Source: Microbacterium sp. AZCO
Lineage (GTDB): Bacteria; Actinomycetota; Actinomycetes; Actinomycetales; Microbacteriaceae
Direction of reading: 5' to 3'
DNA: 64,000 bases
Assembly (NCBI RefSeq): GCF_039614715.1
Contig: NZ_CP154857.1
Span: forward strand, 3,720,001-3,784,000
The translations under genes and the position numbers were made by a program. Below are positions 7,052 to 15,831 of this stretch, piece after piece. The notes under the pieces were generated by a model, which was given only the letters and a program-made list of their open reading frames with translations, had not been told where the DNA came from and did no database searches. The stretch's first letter is position 1; each line of letters starts with the position of its first letter.

Positions 7052-9160
7052 TCAGAAGAGCATCGCCGGGGCCGTGGAGGCGGCGGGCCAGCCCCGCGAC
7101 GTCGTGACGATCTGGCTCCTCGCGGCGAGGCCGGGGACAGGACCGCGGCGAGGGGAGTCGTCCTCCGCCTGCCCGCCCAGCCCGTGCACGCGCAGCAGAG
7201 GCTGCATCCGCTTCGCGAGCCACGAGCGGTACTGCTTCGGGGCATAGCTCGACGCCCCGGGATACAGCCCGAGGTACGACGACACGAGTTCGGGATGCTC
7301 CTGCTCCAGCCACCGCATGAACCACGGCTTGACACCGGGTCGCAGGTGAAGCGCGCCGTAGACGACCTTCGCCGCCCCAGCCTCCTTGATGCGGCGCAGG
7401 GCGTCGTCGAGCATCGGGATCGAGTCGGTCAGGTGCGGCATCACCGGCATGAGGAAGACGGTGACGCGGAACCCGGCCTCGGTCGCGGCGCGCACGGTGT
7501 CGAGCCGGGCGGCCGTTGTGGGAGTGCCGGGCTCGACGAGCTTCTGCAGCGTCTCGTCGAAGACCGCGATCGACATCGCGATCGTGACGGGGACGGATGT
7601 CGCAGCCTCCTGCAGCAGCGGAAGGTCGCGGCGCAGCAGCGACCCCTTCGTGAGGATCGAGAACGGCGTCCCGGAGTCGGCGAGCGCCGACACGATGCCG
7701 GGCATGAGGCGGTAACGCCCCTCCGCTCGCTGGTACGGGTCGGTGTTGGTGCCGAGAGCGACGGGCTCCCGGTTCCACGAGCCGCGGGCCAGCTCCTTGC
7801 GCAGCACCTCGGCGACGTTGATCTTGACGACGATCTGCGAGTCGAAGTCCCGCCCCGCGTCGAACTCGAGGTACTCGTGGGTTCCCCTGGCGAAGCAGTT
7901 GTGACTCACGACGCCGTTCGCGATGAAATCCTGCGTCCCGGTGGTGATGTCGACCATGTTGGTCTCGTAGCCGAGGTCTTCCACCGAGACAACGCGGAGA
8001 TCCGCGACCGTCTTCACAGCGGTTCCCTCGATCGAGAGCTTTCGCGAGATCGCCGGCTCTGTGAGCCGGAAGAATCGCTGTCGTTCGGGAAGGCCACCGG
8101 TCACCCGGACGCTTCTCACGCCGTTGGCGCGCGGAGGCTCCGTGACATGCGGAATGGCGTGGACCGTGAGCGCGTCCTCGATCAGCCGGATCACCTCGGG
8201 ATCCTTGTTGGCGATCCGGAGGATTCCCCGCGAACACGACCCCTCTGCGTCGAAGATTCCGGCCAGGAACCCGGCGTGCCAGGTCCTGGTCCGAAGCGAC
8301 GGCGTGGCGATGAGTCGCTCGATCGTCTCGACGTCGGCACGTCGCCCCGAATGGATGGCGGTCATCGCGCTGCGAGTGGCCGTCGCATCGGCGAACGGCC
8401 GCGTGCGCGTAGCGACGCCTTCGTGCTCGAGCATGCGGCGTGTCACATCCAGGGCCTCGGCGTCGGCCAGTGCGAGTCGGAAGAGGTGAACCGCCCGGCG
8501 CTGCGCGCCTCTCTCGTACACGCGATGGAAGATCATCCCGTCGCCACGGATCATGCCGGCAAGGTATCCGCGACGGTACTCGCCGGACCCGCTCGTGCTC
8601 AGGGTCGGCCGGCCCCCGAGGCCGAACCCTTGAAGTCGATTGTTGGTCGTCAGGAACGGTCGTCGCGACGATCCGCCGATTCTGCCGGTGACATACTTCC
8701 AGCCTCGATCCGTGAGGAACCGATGGTCTCCGCTCGCGATCAGCTGTGTGCCGTCTGCGAGGGTCACGCGATACGCCCGCTTGCGGGTGCACCATTTCGC
8801 GAGAACGCGCGTGCGCACGTATCGGCGGTAACCGCCCTGCTGCTCGGTGCCGATGATCTCCTGGCCTATGACCAGCTCATCGATTCGCCGTTGCCGTCCG
8901 TCCGCGCAGAGGACGAGTGTTTCCGGACTGACGCAGTAGACGCAGGCATGCGAGCAGCCGCGGTAGGGATTGACCGTCCAGTCGAACGGCATGGCCGACG
9001 CGCCGGGCACGTGGTTGAGGGCGCTCTTCGCCATGACCTCGTGGAACGTCACGCCCGAGAACTCGGGAGTCGTCACCGAGCGCACGAGTCCGTTCAGATG
9101 CTCGAGGCCCGGGAGGGCCGCGGCATCCGGAACCCCCAGCTCTTGTCCCTGCCACCGCAT
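7052..9160 (-). CDS. Intein-containing Rv2578c-family radical SAM protein
   Basis: The gene encodes a 702-residue precursor. The host protein is an SplB-like radical SAM enzyme of the Rv2578c family (reaction unknown). Its cluster motif begins NPYRGCSHACVYC with Cys69, Cys73 and the third cysteine. A 346-residue intein (residues 76-421, bases 7898-8935) splits it between Tyr75 and the third cluster cysteine. Splicing joins CSHACVY to CFARGTHEYL and restores CxxxCxxC in a mature protein of about 356 residues. Downstream parts include ALGTNTDPYQRAEGRYR and SILTKGSLLRRDL, both typical of the family. A perfect -35 TTGACA, 17-nt spacer and TCGACT end 6 nt before the ATG, so the mRNA is probably leaderless. 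NCBI uses a product name for intein-containing members, so the arrangement itself is known. Confidence 0.93.
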   Translation of the reverse strand: MRWQGQELGVPDAAALPGLEHLNGLVRSVTTPEFSGVTFHEVMAKSALNHVPGASAMPFDWTVNPYRGCSHACVYCVSPETLVLCADGRQRRIDELVIGQEIIGTEQQGGYRRYVRTRVLAKWCTRKRAYRVTLADGTQLIASGDHRFLTDRGWKYVTGRIGGSSRRPFLTTNNRLQGFGLGGRPTLSTSGSGEYRRGYLAGMIRGDGMIFHRVYERGAQRRAVHLFRLALADAEALDVTRRMLEHEGVATRTRPFADATATRSAMTAIHSGRRADVETIERLIATPSLRTRTWHAGFLAGIFDAEGSCSRGILRIANKDPEVIRLIEDALTVHAIPHVTEPPRANGVRSVRVTGGLPERQRFFRLTEPAISRKLSIEGTAVKTVADLRVVSVEDLGYETNMVDITTGTQDFIANGVVSHNCFARGTHEYLEFDAGRDFDSQIVVKINVAEVLRKELARGSWNREPVALGTNTDPYQRAEGRYRLMPGIVSALADSGTPFSILTKGSLLRRDLPLLQEAATSVPVTIAMSIAVFDETLQKLVEPGTPTTAARLDTVRAATEAGFRVTVFLMPVMPHLTDSIPMLDDALRRIKEAGAAKVVYGALHLRPGVKPWFMRWLEQEHPELVSSYLGLYPGASSYAPKQYRSWLAKRMQPLLRVHGLGGQAEDDSPRRGPVPGLAARSQIVTTSRGWPAASTAPAMLF
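7898..8935 (-). mobile_element. Intein with LAGLIDADG homing endonuclease domain
   Basis: The element is 346 codons long. It starts with Cys1 (CVSPETLVLCADGRQRRIDE, block A) and ends with SHN before an extein Cys (block G). Block B is ASGDHRFLT, with the conserved His but Ser in place of the usual Thr. Block F is VDITTGTQDFIANG. Two LAGLIDADG motifs of the endonuclease are intact, YLAGMIRGDG and FLAGIFDAEG, each keeping its catalytic acidic residue. The endonuclease is therefore probably active or only recently lost. The element shows more A/T at third codon positions than the genes around it, in keeping with horizontal arrival. The boundaries are exact because removal restores the radical SAM motif. 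Confidence 0.93.
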
Positions 9161-9195
9161 ATCCTCAGTCGAACAGAAGTACGAAGAACTGTCAA
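9161..9195 (-). promoter_or_regulatory. Sigma-70-type promoter of the radical SAM gene
   Basis: On the reverse strand TTGACA (9190-9195), 17 nt, and TCGACT (9167-9172) are followed by 6 nt and then the ATG. The -35 is a perfect consensus and the start codon falls at the expected transcription start. Confidence 0.7.
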
Positions 9196-9282
9196 GGAGT
9201 GTCGAACGGAAAGACGATGACCGTGCGATGAGGGTCCCATCCGGCGGTAGGGGCTGGCGGGTCGGCGGGGGAGAATGGCCCT

Positions 9283-10317
9283 GTGAGCCCCCCGGTCACG
9301 CGCCGCGACGCCCGCGCGGCCCACCTGCTCACGGCCGCGACCGCGCCCGTGCGGCATGGTCGCGCGCGCCGCGCCGAGTGGCTCGGGGTGAGCTTCGCCG
9401 CGCTCGCCATCTCGGCGCTGGCGATCGGAGGGGCCGCCGCGGTGACGGCGGCCCTCGTCGCGCCGGCACTCGCGCCCTCCCGGGGGCTCGCGGCCGAGGC
9501 GGCCGAGTCCGCCGAGGCCGAGACGCCTGTGCCGCTGCCGCAGCCGGTCGAGGCGCTTCCGGCGCCGGCCATCGACGCCGCGCCCGCGCTCGTCGACGTG
9601 TGCGCGAATCCTGCGTTCGTCGCCGCCCTCCAGGCGGGAGACGACGCCGGTGCGATCGCGGCAGCGGGAGGCGCGGAGTCGTTCCGGGTCGCCGTCGCCT
9701 CGGGAACGGCGACATGCGTGCCGCTCGACGACCCCGCGCACGTGTGGGTCGTCGTCAACAAGACACGGCCGTACGACCCGGTCGACTACCGGCCGAGCCC
9801 GCTCGCGGCGCCCGCGGGTCTGCGCGACATCGCCGGCGGCGATCTGCGGGCGGATGCCTCCTCCTCGCTCGCCGAGATGACCGCCGCGGCCGCGGCCGCC
9901 GGGGTCGGCGAGATCGCGCTCGACAGCGGGTTCCGCTCGTACGGCACGCAGCGCTCGACCTACGGCAAGCAGGTGTCGGCGCACGGCCGCGCCGCTGCCG
10001 ACATGGTGAGTGCACGCCCCGGCTACAGCGAGCACCAGTCGGGGCTCGCCGCGGACGTGACCGCCTGCTCCTCGGGCTGCGTCGGACTCGAGTCGTTCGC
10101 CGGGACGCCGCAGCAGGCGTGGGTGGCCGACCACTCGTGGGAGTACGGCTGGATCGTCCGCTACGTCGACGGCAAGACGCCGGTGACCGGCTATTCGCCC
10201 GAGCCCTGGCACCTCCGCTACATCGGGCGCGAACTGGCGGCCGCCTATCACTCCGGCGGCTGGGGCAGCCTCGAGGAGTTCCTGGGCCTGCCCGCCGCGC
10301 CCGACTACGTCGACTGA
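9283..10317 (+). CDS. D-alanyl-D-alanine carboxypeptidase, VanY-like (M15B), membrane-anchored
   Basis: This 344-residue zinc peptidase would trim D-Ala from peptidoglycan stem peptides outside the membrane. One membrane segment near the N-terminus (SFAALAISALAIGGAAAVTA, about residues 43-65) anchors it, and an Ala/Pro-rich spacer follows. The M15 domain at about 195-344 shows DSGFRSYGTQ, then SEHQSGLAADV with zinc ligands His251 and Asp258, and EPWHLRYIG with zinc ligand His310. The GTG at 9283 follows GAGAAT (9271-9276) by exactly 6 nt, which fits a leaderless start; a G-rich stretch overlaps it. The gene is divergent from the radical SAM gene. No Van resistance genes are near, so a housekeeping wall-remodelling role is likely. 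Confidence 0.9.
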   Translation: MSPPVTRRDARAAHLLTAATAPVRHGRARRAEWLGVSFAALAISALAIGGAAAVTAALVAPALAPSRGLAAEAAESAEAETPVPLPQPVEALPAPAIDAAPALVDVCANPAFVAALQAGDDAGAIAAAGGAESFRVAVASGTATCVPLDDPAHVWVVVNKTRPYDPVDYRPSPLAAPAGLRDIAGGDLRADASSSLAEMTAAAAAAGVGEIALDSGFRSYGTQRSTYGKQVSAHGRAAADMVSARPGYSEHQSGLAADVTACSSGCVGLESFAGTPQQAWVADHSWEYGWIVRYVDGKTPVTGYSPEPWHLRYIGRELAAAYHSGGWGSLEEFLGLPAAPDYVD

Positions 10318-10420
10318 GAGCGCCCTGCGAACGCGGGAGCGCGGCATCCATTGTCGGTGGAACTCAGTACCATGAAACCTGGGATGCGATCCCAGCAACG
10401 TGTGCGAGGAAGGAACCGCA

Positions 10421-11584
10421 ATGGAGCGCGACATCTACGACGAGGACCACGAGGCGTTCCGCGACGTCGTCAAGGAGTTCATCAAGCGCTACGTCACGAA
10501 CGAGGCGCGCGAGCGGTGGGATGCCGAGGGCGAGGTCGACCGCGCCACGATGCGCGCCGCGGGAGACGCCGGCATCATCGGCCTCTCGGTGCCCGAGGAG
10601 TTCGGCGGCGCCGGAATGCTGCAGGACTACCGCTTCCGCGCGATCGTGAACGAGGAGATCATCGGCGCCGGATCGGGCTCGCTCGCGGGCGCGTTCGGCA
10701 TCCAGGACGACCTCGCCGTGCCGTACCTCGTGCACATGGGCACGCAGGAGCAGAAGGAGAAGTGGCTCCCGCGAATGGCGACGGGCGAGATCATCGGCGC
10801 CCTCGCGATGACGGAGCCCGGGGCGGGCAGCGATCTGCGCGGCATCAAGACGACCGCGAAGCGGGCCGAGGGCGGCTACATCGTCAACGGCGCGAAGACG
10901 TTCATCTCGAGCGGCAAGACGGCCGACGTCATCGTGACGTTCGTGAAGACGGGCGAGGGCAACCGCCCCGACGCCTTCAGCCTCCTCCTCATCGAGAACG
11001 GCATGGACGGCTTCGACCACGGCAAGAAGCTCCACAAAATGGGCTTCCAGGGCCACGACACCGCCGAGCTGTCGTTCACCGACGTGTTCGTGCCGGAGGA
11101 GAACCTCATCAGCGGCAAGGAGGGCATGGGCTTCGTGCAGCTCATGATGAACCTGCCGCTCGAGCGCCTGTCGATCGCCGTGGCCGGCGCCGCCGCGGCC
11201 GAAGCCGCGCTGCACTGGACCCTCGACTACACGAAGAGCCGCGAGGCGTTCGGCGAGCGGATCATCGACTTCCAGAACACCCGCTTCAAGCTCGCGGATG
11301 TCGCGACGACGGTCGACGCGCTGTGGGCGTACATCGATCGCGCCCTGCTCGCCTACAAGGACGGCAAGCTCAGCGCCGAGGAGGCGGCCAAGATCAAGTT
11401 CTGGGCCACGGAACGCGAGTGGGATGTCCTCGACACGTGCGTGCAGCTGCACGGCGGCTACGGGTACATTACGGAGTACCCGATTGCACGAGCGTTCCTC
11501 GACGCGCGTGTGCACCGCATCTACGGCGGAACCAACGAGATCATGCGTGAGATCGTCGGTCGCCAGCTTGCCGGCAAGCGCTAG
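10421..11584 (+). CDS. Acyl-CoA dehydrogenase, long-chain type
   Basis: This 387-residue FAD enzyme introduces the alpha-beta double bond into acyl-CoA in beta-oxidation or branched-chain degradation. It has the family marks MTEPGAGSDL and the C-terminal LHGGYGYITEYPIAR and IYGGTNEIMRE. The residue that is the catalytic Glu in medium-chain enzymes (YEGT) is Gly here (YGGT). A Glu is instead present at position 248 in NLPLERLSIA, the place used by long-chain (LCAD) and isovaleryl-type enzymes. The ATG at 10421 follows GAGGAAGG at a good distance; the upstream in-frame codon at 10400 is not needed. The gene stands alone and faces the LCP gene, with a strong hairpin between them. Confidence 0.93.
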   Translation: MERDIYDEDHEAFRDVVKEFIKRYVTNEARERWDAEGEVDRATMRAAGDAGIIGLSVPEEFGGAGMLQDYRFRAIVNEEIIGAGSGSLAGAFGIQDDLAVPYLVHMGTQEQKEKWLPRMATGEIIGALAMTEPGAGSDLRGIKTTAKRAEGGYIVNGAKTFISSGKTADVIVTFVKTGEGNRPDAFSLLLIENGMDGFDHGKKLHKMGFQGHDTAELSFTDVFVPEENLISGKEGMGFVQLMMNLPLERLSIAVAGAAAAEAALHWTLDYTKSREAFGERIIDFQNTRFKLADVATTVDALWAYIDRALLAYKDGKLSAEEAAKIKFWATEREWDVLDTCVQLHGGYGYITEYPIARAFLDARVHRIYGGTNEIMREIVGRQLAGKR

Positions 11585-11620
11585 CGCTTGATCCGAAGCG
11601 GCGCAGATGCCGCTCGGGAA

Positions 11621-11676
11621 TCAGACGGATGCCGGGGTCCTCCCTGGGGGTGAGGACCGCGGCATCCGTCGTCTGA
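11621..11676. terminator. Long hairpin between convergent acyl-CoA dehydrogenase and LCP genes
   Basis: TCAGAC+GGATGCC (11621-11633) pairs with GGCATCC+GTCTGA (11661-11676, with a 3-nt bulge GTC). Inside it GGTCCT (11636-11641) pairs with AGGACC (11653-11658). It is located where a bidirectional terminator is expected. Both arms contain the GGATGCC/GGCATCC heptamer that is frequent in this window. Confidence 0.75.
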
Positions 11677-11684
11677 TCTCGCCG

Positions 11685-12941
11685 TCAGCGCATGTTGCCG
11701 CCGCTGCAGGTCTCCTGCGCCGCGGTCGATCCTGTGATGCTCGACGGCAGGGCGATCGCCTGCTCGTCGGGCGACGCGGGTGAGGTCGGTGATGTCGTCG
11801 CCCCCGGGGTCGCGGCATCCGTCGACTCGGGAGCCGGCGCATCCGGAGTGACCTCGACCACCCCGCCTCGCGCGCCCACCTCGCCCGTCAGCTGGAGCGG
11901 CCGGTTCGTCGCGAGAGCCGACCAGAGGGCCGTCGCGGAGGTCGTGTCGGCGACCACCCGGTTCTCGTCGTACGGATCGGCGAGCGTCGGATACTGCACG
12001 AACACGATCTCGTCGAACGGCACGTCCTTCACCGCGAGCGCGATCTGCACGACGGTGAAGGGATTGGCGAGCGACCTCGTCGGCGTGACGTTGTCGAGCG
12101 CGACGGCGGCGAGCTTGTACAGACGGGCGGGGTCTCGGAGCACGTCCTCGCTCACGAGCCTGCGCGCGAGGCGAGACATGTACTGCTGCTGGTTGGAGAT
12201 GCGTCCGAGGTCGCTGCCGTCGCCGACGCCGTAGCGCGTGCGCAGGAACTGCAGCGCCGTGATGCCCGAGACGGTGTGCGTCCCGGCGGGGAGGTTCAGG
12301 CCCGTGTTGCGATCGCGGATGCCGCGCGCGAGGCACACGTCGACCCCGCCGATCGCATCGGTCACCTTGATCACGCCCCCGAAGGTGACGACGGCGCCGA
12401 ACTGGATGTCGAGCCCGCTCAGCGAGGAGATCGTCCGCACGACGCACGCCAGACCGCCGTCCTGATAGGCCGTGTTGAGCTGGGCGGTTCCGCCGCCGGT
12501 CATCGAGCCGTCGTCCTTGGCGCACGACGGGAGGGTGACGATCAGGTCCCGCGGGAACGACACCACGGTGACGCGCCGGGGGCTGTCGGAGATGTGCACG
12601 AGCAGATTGACGTCGTTGAGCCGGCTCGCGCGGTCGGCGCCCGTGCAGCGGTCGCCGAAGAGGTAGGCGACGTCGGCCTCGCATTCGTCGATGCCCGTGA
12701 CGAGCAGGTTGACGCCGCCCTCGATCGCCCCGATGTCGGGCGGCACGGCCTCCTGGTCGGGAAGATCGACGACGACGTCGGTGAAGCTCGCCGCCAGGTC
12801 GTACGTCGCGAAACCGGCGACACCGGCCGCGCTCACGAGGACGACCGCGACGCACACCGCGAGGATCTTCGTGAACTGCGCGAGGGGATGCGGCGAGCGC
12901 AGATGAGCGTGTCGCGCCACCGTGCGCCGTCGTCTGCCCAT
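11685..12941 (-). CDS. LytR-CpsA-Psr (LCP) family protein
   Basis: This 418-residue membrane-anchored phosphotransferase family attaches wall polymers (arabinogalactan- or teichoic-acid-like glycans) from lipid carriers to peptidoglycan. A basic N-terminus and one membrane segment (ILAVCVAVVLVSAAGVAGFA, about 27-46) come first. The LCP domain then shows NLLVTGIDE, RASRLNDVNLLVHI with the conserved Arg and Asp, and VVSFPRDLIVTLP. The C-terminal 60 residues are Pro/Ser/Thr-rich. A -10-like TAGACT (12971-12976, reverse strand) and GGAGG before the ATG support this start. The surface-glycan locus at 49-64 kb could supply its substrate, but the distance makes that a guess. Confidence 0.92.
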   Translation of the reverse strand: MGRRRRTVARHAHLRSPHPLAQFTKILAVCVAVVLVSAAGVAGFATYDLAASFTDVVVDLPDQEAVPPDIGAIEGGVNLLVTGIDECEADVAYLFGDRCTGADRASRLNDVNLLVHISDSPRRVTVVSFPRDLIVTLPSCAKDDGSMTGGGTAQLNTAYQDGGLACVVRTISSLSGLDIQFGAVVTFGGVIKVTDAIGGVDVCLARGIRDRNTGLNLPAGTHTVSGITALQFLRTRYGVGDGSDLGRISNQQQYMSRLARRLVSEDVLRDPARLYKLAAVALDNVTPTRSLANPFTVVQIALAVKDVPFDEIVFVQYPTLADPYDENRVVADTTSATALWSALATNRPLQLTGEVGARGGVVEVTPDAPAPESTDAATPGATTSPTSPASPDEQAIALPSSITGSTAAQETCSGGNMR

Positions 12942-13034
12942 CCCGCAGCCTCCGCCGTCAGGTTGGGGCGAGTCTAGTCCCGGGGTGCCCTGCGGGGCGG
13001 GACTTCGGCATCCATCCCCCGGTCGTCCCTCGGG

Positions 13035-13877
13035 TCAGGCGAGACCCCAGGGGAAGAGGGCCCAGAACAGGGCCGCCGATACCGCCCAGAAGAGGACGAC
13101 GAACACGGTGTCGCGGGCTCGCCACGGCACCAGGTGACGCTCGGTGCGGTCGGGGTAGGCGCCGAAGGCGCGCGAGTCCATCGCGAGGGCGACGCGCTCG
13201 GCGTGCCTGATCGCTCCCGCGAGCAGCGGCACGACGTACCCTCCCCAGCGCGCGAGGGCGGCGAACGGTCCGCGACCGCCGTGGGCTCCGCGCACGCGGT
13301 GCGCCTGCCGGATGATCTCGAGCTCGTGACCGAACCGCGGCACGAAGCGGAACGCCGCGAGGGCCGTGTAGCCGATGCGATAGGGGACGCGCAGCTGCTG
13401 CACCATCGAGCGGACGAGGTCGGGGCCCGTCGTGGAGACGCCGGCCGGCAGCGAGAGCGCGATGATGGCGGCGAGCCGCAGCGCGGTCGCGTAGCCGATC
13501 TGCAGCATCCCGCTGTACAGGGTCCATGAGCCGACGCTGAGCACGGGACTGCCCGCCTCGATCCGGCTCGGGTCGGTCCACAGCGAGAAGCCGAAGCCGA
13601 GGACGACGACTGCGGCCGGGATGCCGACGAACAGCATCAGTGCGAGGCGCGGCGTCAGGCGTGCACCGACGAGGAGCAGGGCGTAGGCGAGGGCGAGGAA
13701 GGCGAGCGGGGTCGCGGCGTCGCGGACGAACACGAGCAGCACCATCGCGGGCGCCGGTCCGGCGATCTTCGCGAGGGGATTGAGCCGGTACTGGAAGCGG
13801 ACGGCGCTCGCGGTCGGGGCGTCGGCATAGGGGTCGAAGGATGCTGCGGCCGGCGGCGTGGCGATCGTGCCGGTCAT
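13035..13877 (-). CDS. ECF transporter transmembrane (T) component
   Basis: This 280-residue EcfT subunit couples ATP hydrolysis to substrate-binding S subunits in vitamin uptake. Several membrane segments lie between residues 40 and 150. The two conserved Ala-Arg-Gly-like coupling helices appear as QAHRVRGAHG and MDSRAFGAYP, and they contact the ATPases in this family. The gene overlaps the ATPase gene by 4 bp (ATGA) and is the last of a unit of S, fused A-A and T. This order resembles ykoE-ykoD-ykoC systems for thiamine or its pyrimidine precursor, but I see no TPP riboswitch, so the substrate stays open. Confidence 0.9.
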   Translation of the reverse strand: MTGTIATPPAAASFDPYADAPTASAVRFQYRLNPLAKIAGPAPAMVLLVFVRDAATPLAFLALAYALLLVGARLTPRLALMLFVGIPAAVVVLGFGFSLWTDPSRIEAGSPVLSVGSWTLYSGMLQIGYATALRLAAIIALSLPAGVSTTGPDLVRSMVQQLRVPYRIGYTALAAFRFVPRFGHELEIIRQAHRVRGAHGGRGPFAALARWGGYVVPLLAGAIRHAERVALAMDSRAFGAYPDRTERHLVPWRARDTVFVVLFWAVSAALFWALFPWGLA

Positions 13878-15760
13878 GATCCGGCCCCGTTCCGTCCGCC
13901 GGGAAGGTCGGCGAGACGGGCGATACGAGAGAGCTCGGGATGCCGCGTCACGCCCTGCAGCGCCAGTCGAAGCGGCGGCAGTGCGAGGCCCGCGCCGCGT
14001 AGGAGCGCCTCGTCGGCGAAGACCTCCGCGGTGGCACCCTCGGCGAGGACGCGTCCCTCGGCGAGGACCACGGTGCGGTCGGCGTGCTCGGTCACGAGCT
14101 GCATGTCGTGGGTCACGACGATGATGGTCGTGCCGTCGGCGTTGAGCTCCTGCAGCAGCGCGAGGAGCTCTTCGGCGCGGGCGCGGTCCTGCCCGAACGT
14201 GGGCTCGTCGAGGGCGAGCACGGGGGCGCCCGCGACGAGGGCGGTGGCGACGGAGAGGCGGCGCTTCTGTCCGCCGGAGAGGAGGAACGGGTGTGATCCG
14301 GCCTTCGACGCGAGTCCGAAGCGATCGAGCACCTCCTCCGTGCGCTCGCGCACCGCTGCGTCGGGCAGATGCTGACGGCGCAGGCCGTGGGCGAGCTCGT
14401 CGAACACCGTGTGCGCGATGAACTGGTGCTCGGGGTTCTGGAACACGAACCCGATGCGCGACGAGAGTGTGCGCGCGCCGGCGCGCGCGACGTCGAGGTC
14501 GCCGATGCGCACGGTGCCGCGCGGGGGAGTGATGACCCCCGCGATCGCTTGGACGAGCGTCGTCTTGCCTGCCCCGTTGGCGCCGACGACGGCGACGAAC
14601 TCCCCGGGCGCGACGTCGAGGTCGATGCCGCGGAGGATGCGCGTGCGACCGCGGTCGAGGGTCAGGCCCCGAACGGTGATGAGCGGGTCGCCGCTCCCTC
14701 CGGCAGCCGGCTCGCCCCCGGTCCCCGAGCTTGTCGAGGGGTCGACGCTCCCTCCGGCGGCCGGCTCGCCCTCGGTCCTCGAGCTTGTCGAGGAGTCGAC
14801 GCCGACCGCGGCCGGCGCACCCTCGGTCCCCGAGCTTGTCGAGGGGTTGTGCGTCGGCCCGTCCTCAGCCTCGAGCGCGGCGTGCAGCTCACCGGGCGTG
14901 AGCGGCAGCGGATCGAGCGCGTAGCCGGCGCACCTCAGGCGGAGCGCGGCGAGCGTCGAGGTCGGCAACCACACCCCGAGGCGGTGCAGTTCGTCGGCCC
15001 GGCGCCGGAGCACGGCATCCACGTTCCCGTCTGCGACGACGTGTCCGTCGTGGTCGAGCACGACCACACGGTCGACGAACCCGACCGCCGCGTCGAGGTT
15101 GTGCTCGATGAGCACGATGGCGCGGTCCCCCGCGGCGACGAGCTCGGCGAGTGCCGCGTAGACCTCGTCGATGCCCTGCGGGTCGAGGTTGGCGGTCGGC
15201 TCGTCGAGGACGAGGAGGGGCGATCCCAGGGCGAGGGCGCAGGCGATCGCAAGGCGCTGCCGGCCGCCCCCCGAGAGGCGGTCGGGGTTCTCGGTGCGGC
15301 GCTCCCACAGGCCGACGCGGCGCAGCGCCGCCTCGGCGCGGGCGAGCACGTCGGTGACGGGCATCCTGAGGTTCTCGGGCCCGAACGCGACCTCGTCGAG
15401 CAGCGTTCCCGTGACGAGCTGGGCGTCGGGGTCCTGGAACACCATGCCGACGCGCGTGCTGAGCTGCGCGACACTCGATTCGGCGGTGTCGATCCCGTCG
15501 ACCACGACGGCGCCTTCGAGCGTCGCGGGCACGGCGTGCGGGACGAGGCCGTTGAGCGCGAGAGCGAGCGTCGACTTGCCTGAGCCGCTCGGTCCGAGGA
15601 GCAGCACGACCTCGCCCGGGCGCACGTCGAACGTCACCGACGCGGGGGTGGCGGCATCCGTCCCCTCATGCGTGATGGCGAGATCGCGCACCGCGAGGAG
15701 CGGGCGGAGCGCGGCGTTCGTCGACGGCACGACGGAAGTGTCGCGGCGAGGCACGGTCAC
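13874..15760 (-). CDS. ECF transporter ATPase, two fused ABC domains with repeat-bearing linker
   Basis: This 628-residue protein has two complete ABC ATPase domains in one chain. Domain 1 (about 20-250) has LGPSGSGKST, LSGGGRQRLAIACALA and LVLDEPTANLD. Domain 2 (about 355-600) has VGANGAGKTT, LSGGQKRRLSVATALV and LALDEPTFGQD. Such fusions (YkoD-like) replace the EcfA-EcfA' pair. The linker at about 304-355 is unusual: it contains three in-frame copies of a Thr/Ser-rich motif (PSTSSGTEG, SSTSSRTEG, PSTSSGTGG) encoded by palindromic DNA repeats. The first domain has LSGGG where LSGGQ is usual. A GTG start at 15760 is used; the S-component gene ends 71 bp upstream. Confidence 0.92.
   Translation of the reverse strand: MTVPRRDTSVVPSTNAALRPLLAVRDLAITHEGTDAATPASVTFDVRPGEVVLLLGPSGSGKSTLALALNGLVPHAVPATLEGAVVVDGIDTAESSVAQLSTRVGMVFQDPDAQLVTGTLLDEVAFGPENLRMPVTDVLARAEAALRRVGLWERRTENPDRLSGGGRQRLAIACALALGSPLLVLDEPTANLDPQGIDEVYAALAELVAAGDRAIVLIEHNLDAAVGFVDRVVVLDHDGHVVADGNVDAVLRRRADELHRLGVWLPTSTLAALRLRCAGYALDPLPLTPGELHAALEAEDGPTHNPSTSSGTEGAPAAVGVDSSTSSRTEGEPAAGGSVDPSTSSGTGGEPAAGGSGDPLITVRGLTLDRGRTRILRGIDLDVAPGEFVAVVGANGAGKTTLVQAIAGVITPPRGTVRIGDLDVARAGARTLSSRIGFVFQNPEHQFIAHTVFDELAHGLRRQHLPDAAVRERTEEVLDRFGLASKAGSHPFLLSGGQKRRLSVATALVAGAPVLALDEPTFGQDRARAEELLALLQELNADGTTIIVVTHDMQLVTEHADRTVVLAEGRVLAEGATAEVFADEALLRGAGLALPPLRLALQGVTRHPELSRIARLADLPGGRNGAGS
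14723..14846. repeat. Three in-frame palindromic repeats inside the ECF ATPase linker
   Basis: Copies of CCCCGAGCTTGTCGAGGGG lie at 14723-14741 and 14828-14846, with a variant CCTCGAGCTTGTCGAGGA at 14777-14794. The variant contains a perfect CCTCGA/TCGAGG stem with a 5-nt loop. The shared cores are 54 and 51 bp apart, both multiples of three, so the reading frame survives. Flanks also repeat (CCGGCTCGCC, then CTCGGTC). I see no other copy in the window. Confidence 0.85.
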
Positions 15761-15831
15761 GGAATGTCCCTGGGTGGCAGGCGGATGCTGCTCCCTAAAT
15801 TAGCCTGCCCTAACCTCGCAGCGGGACGCGG

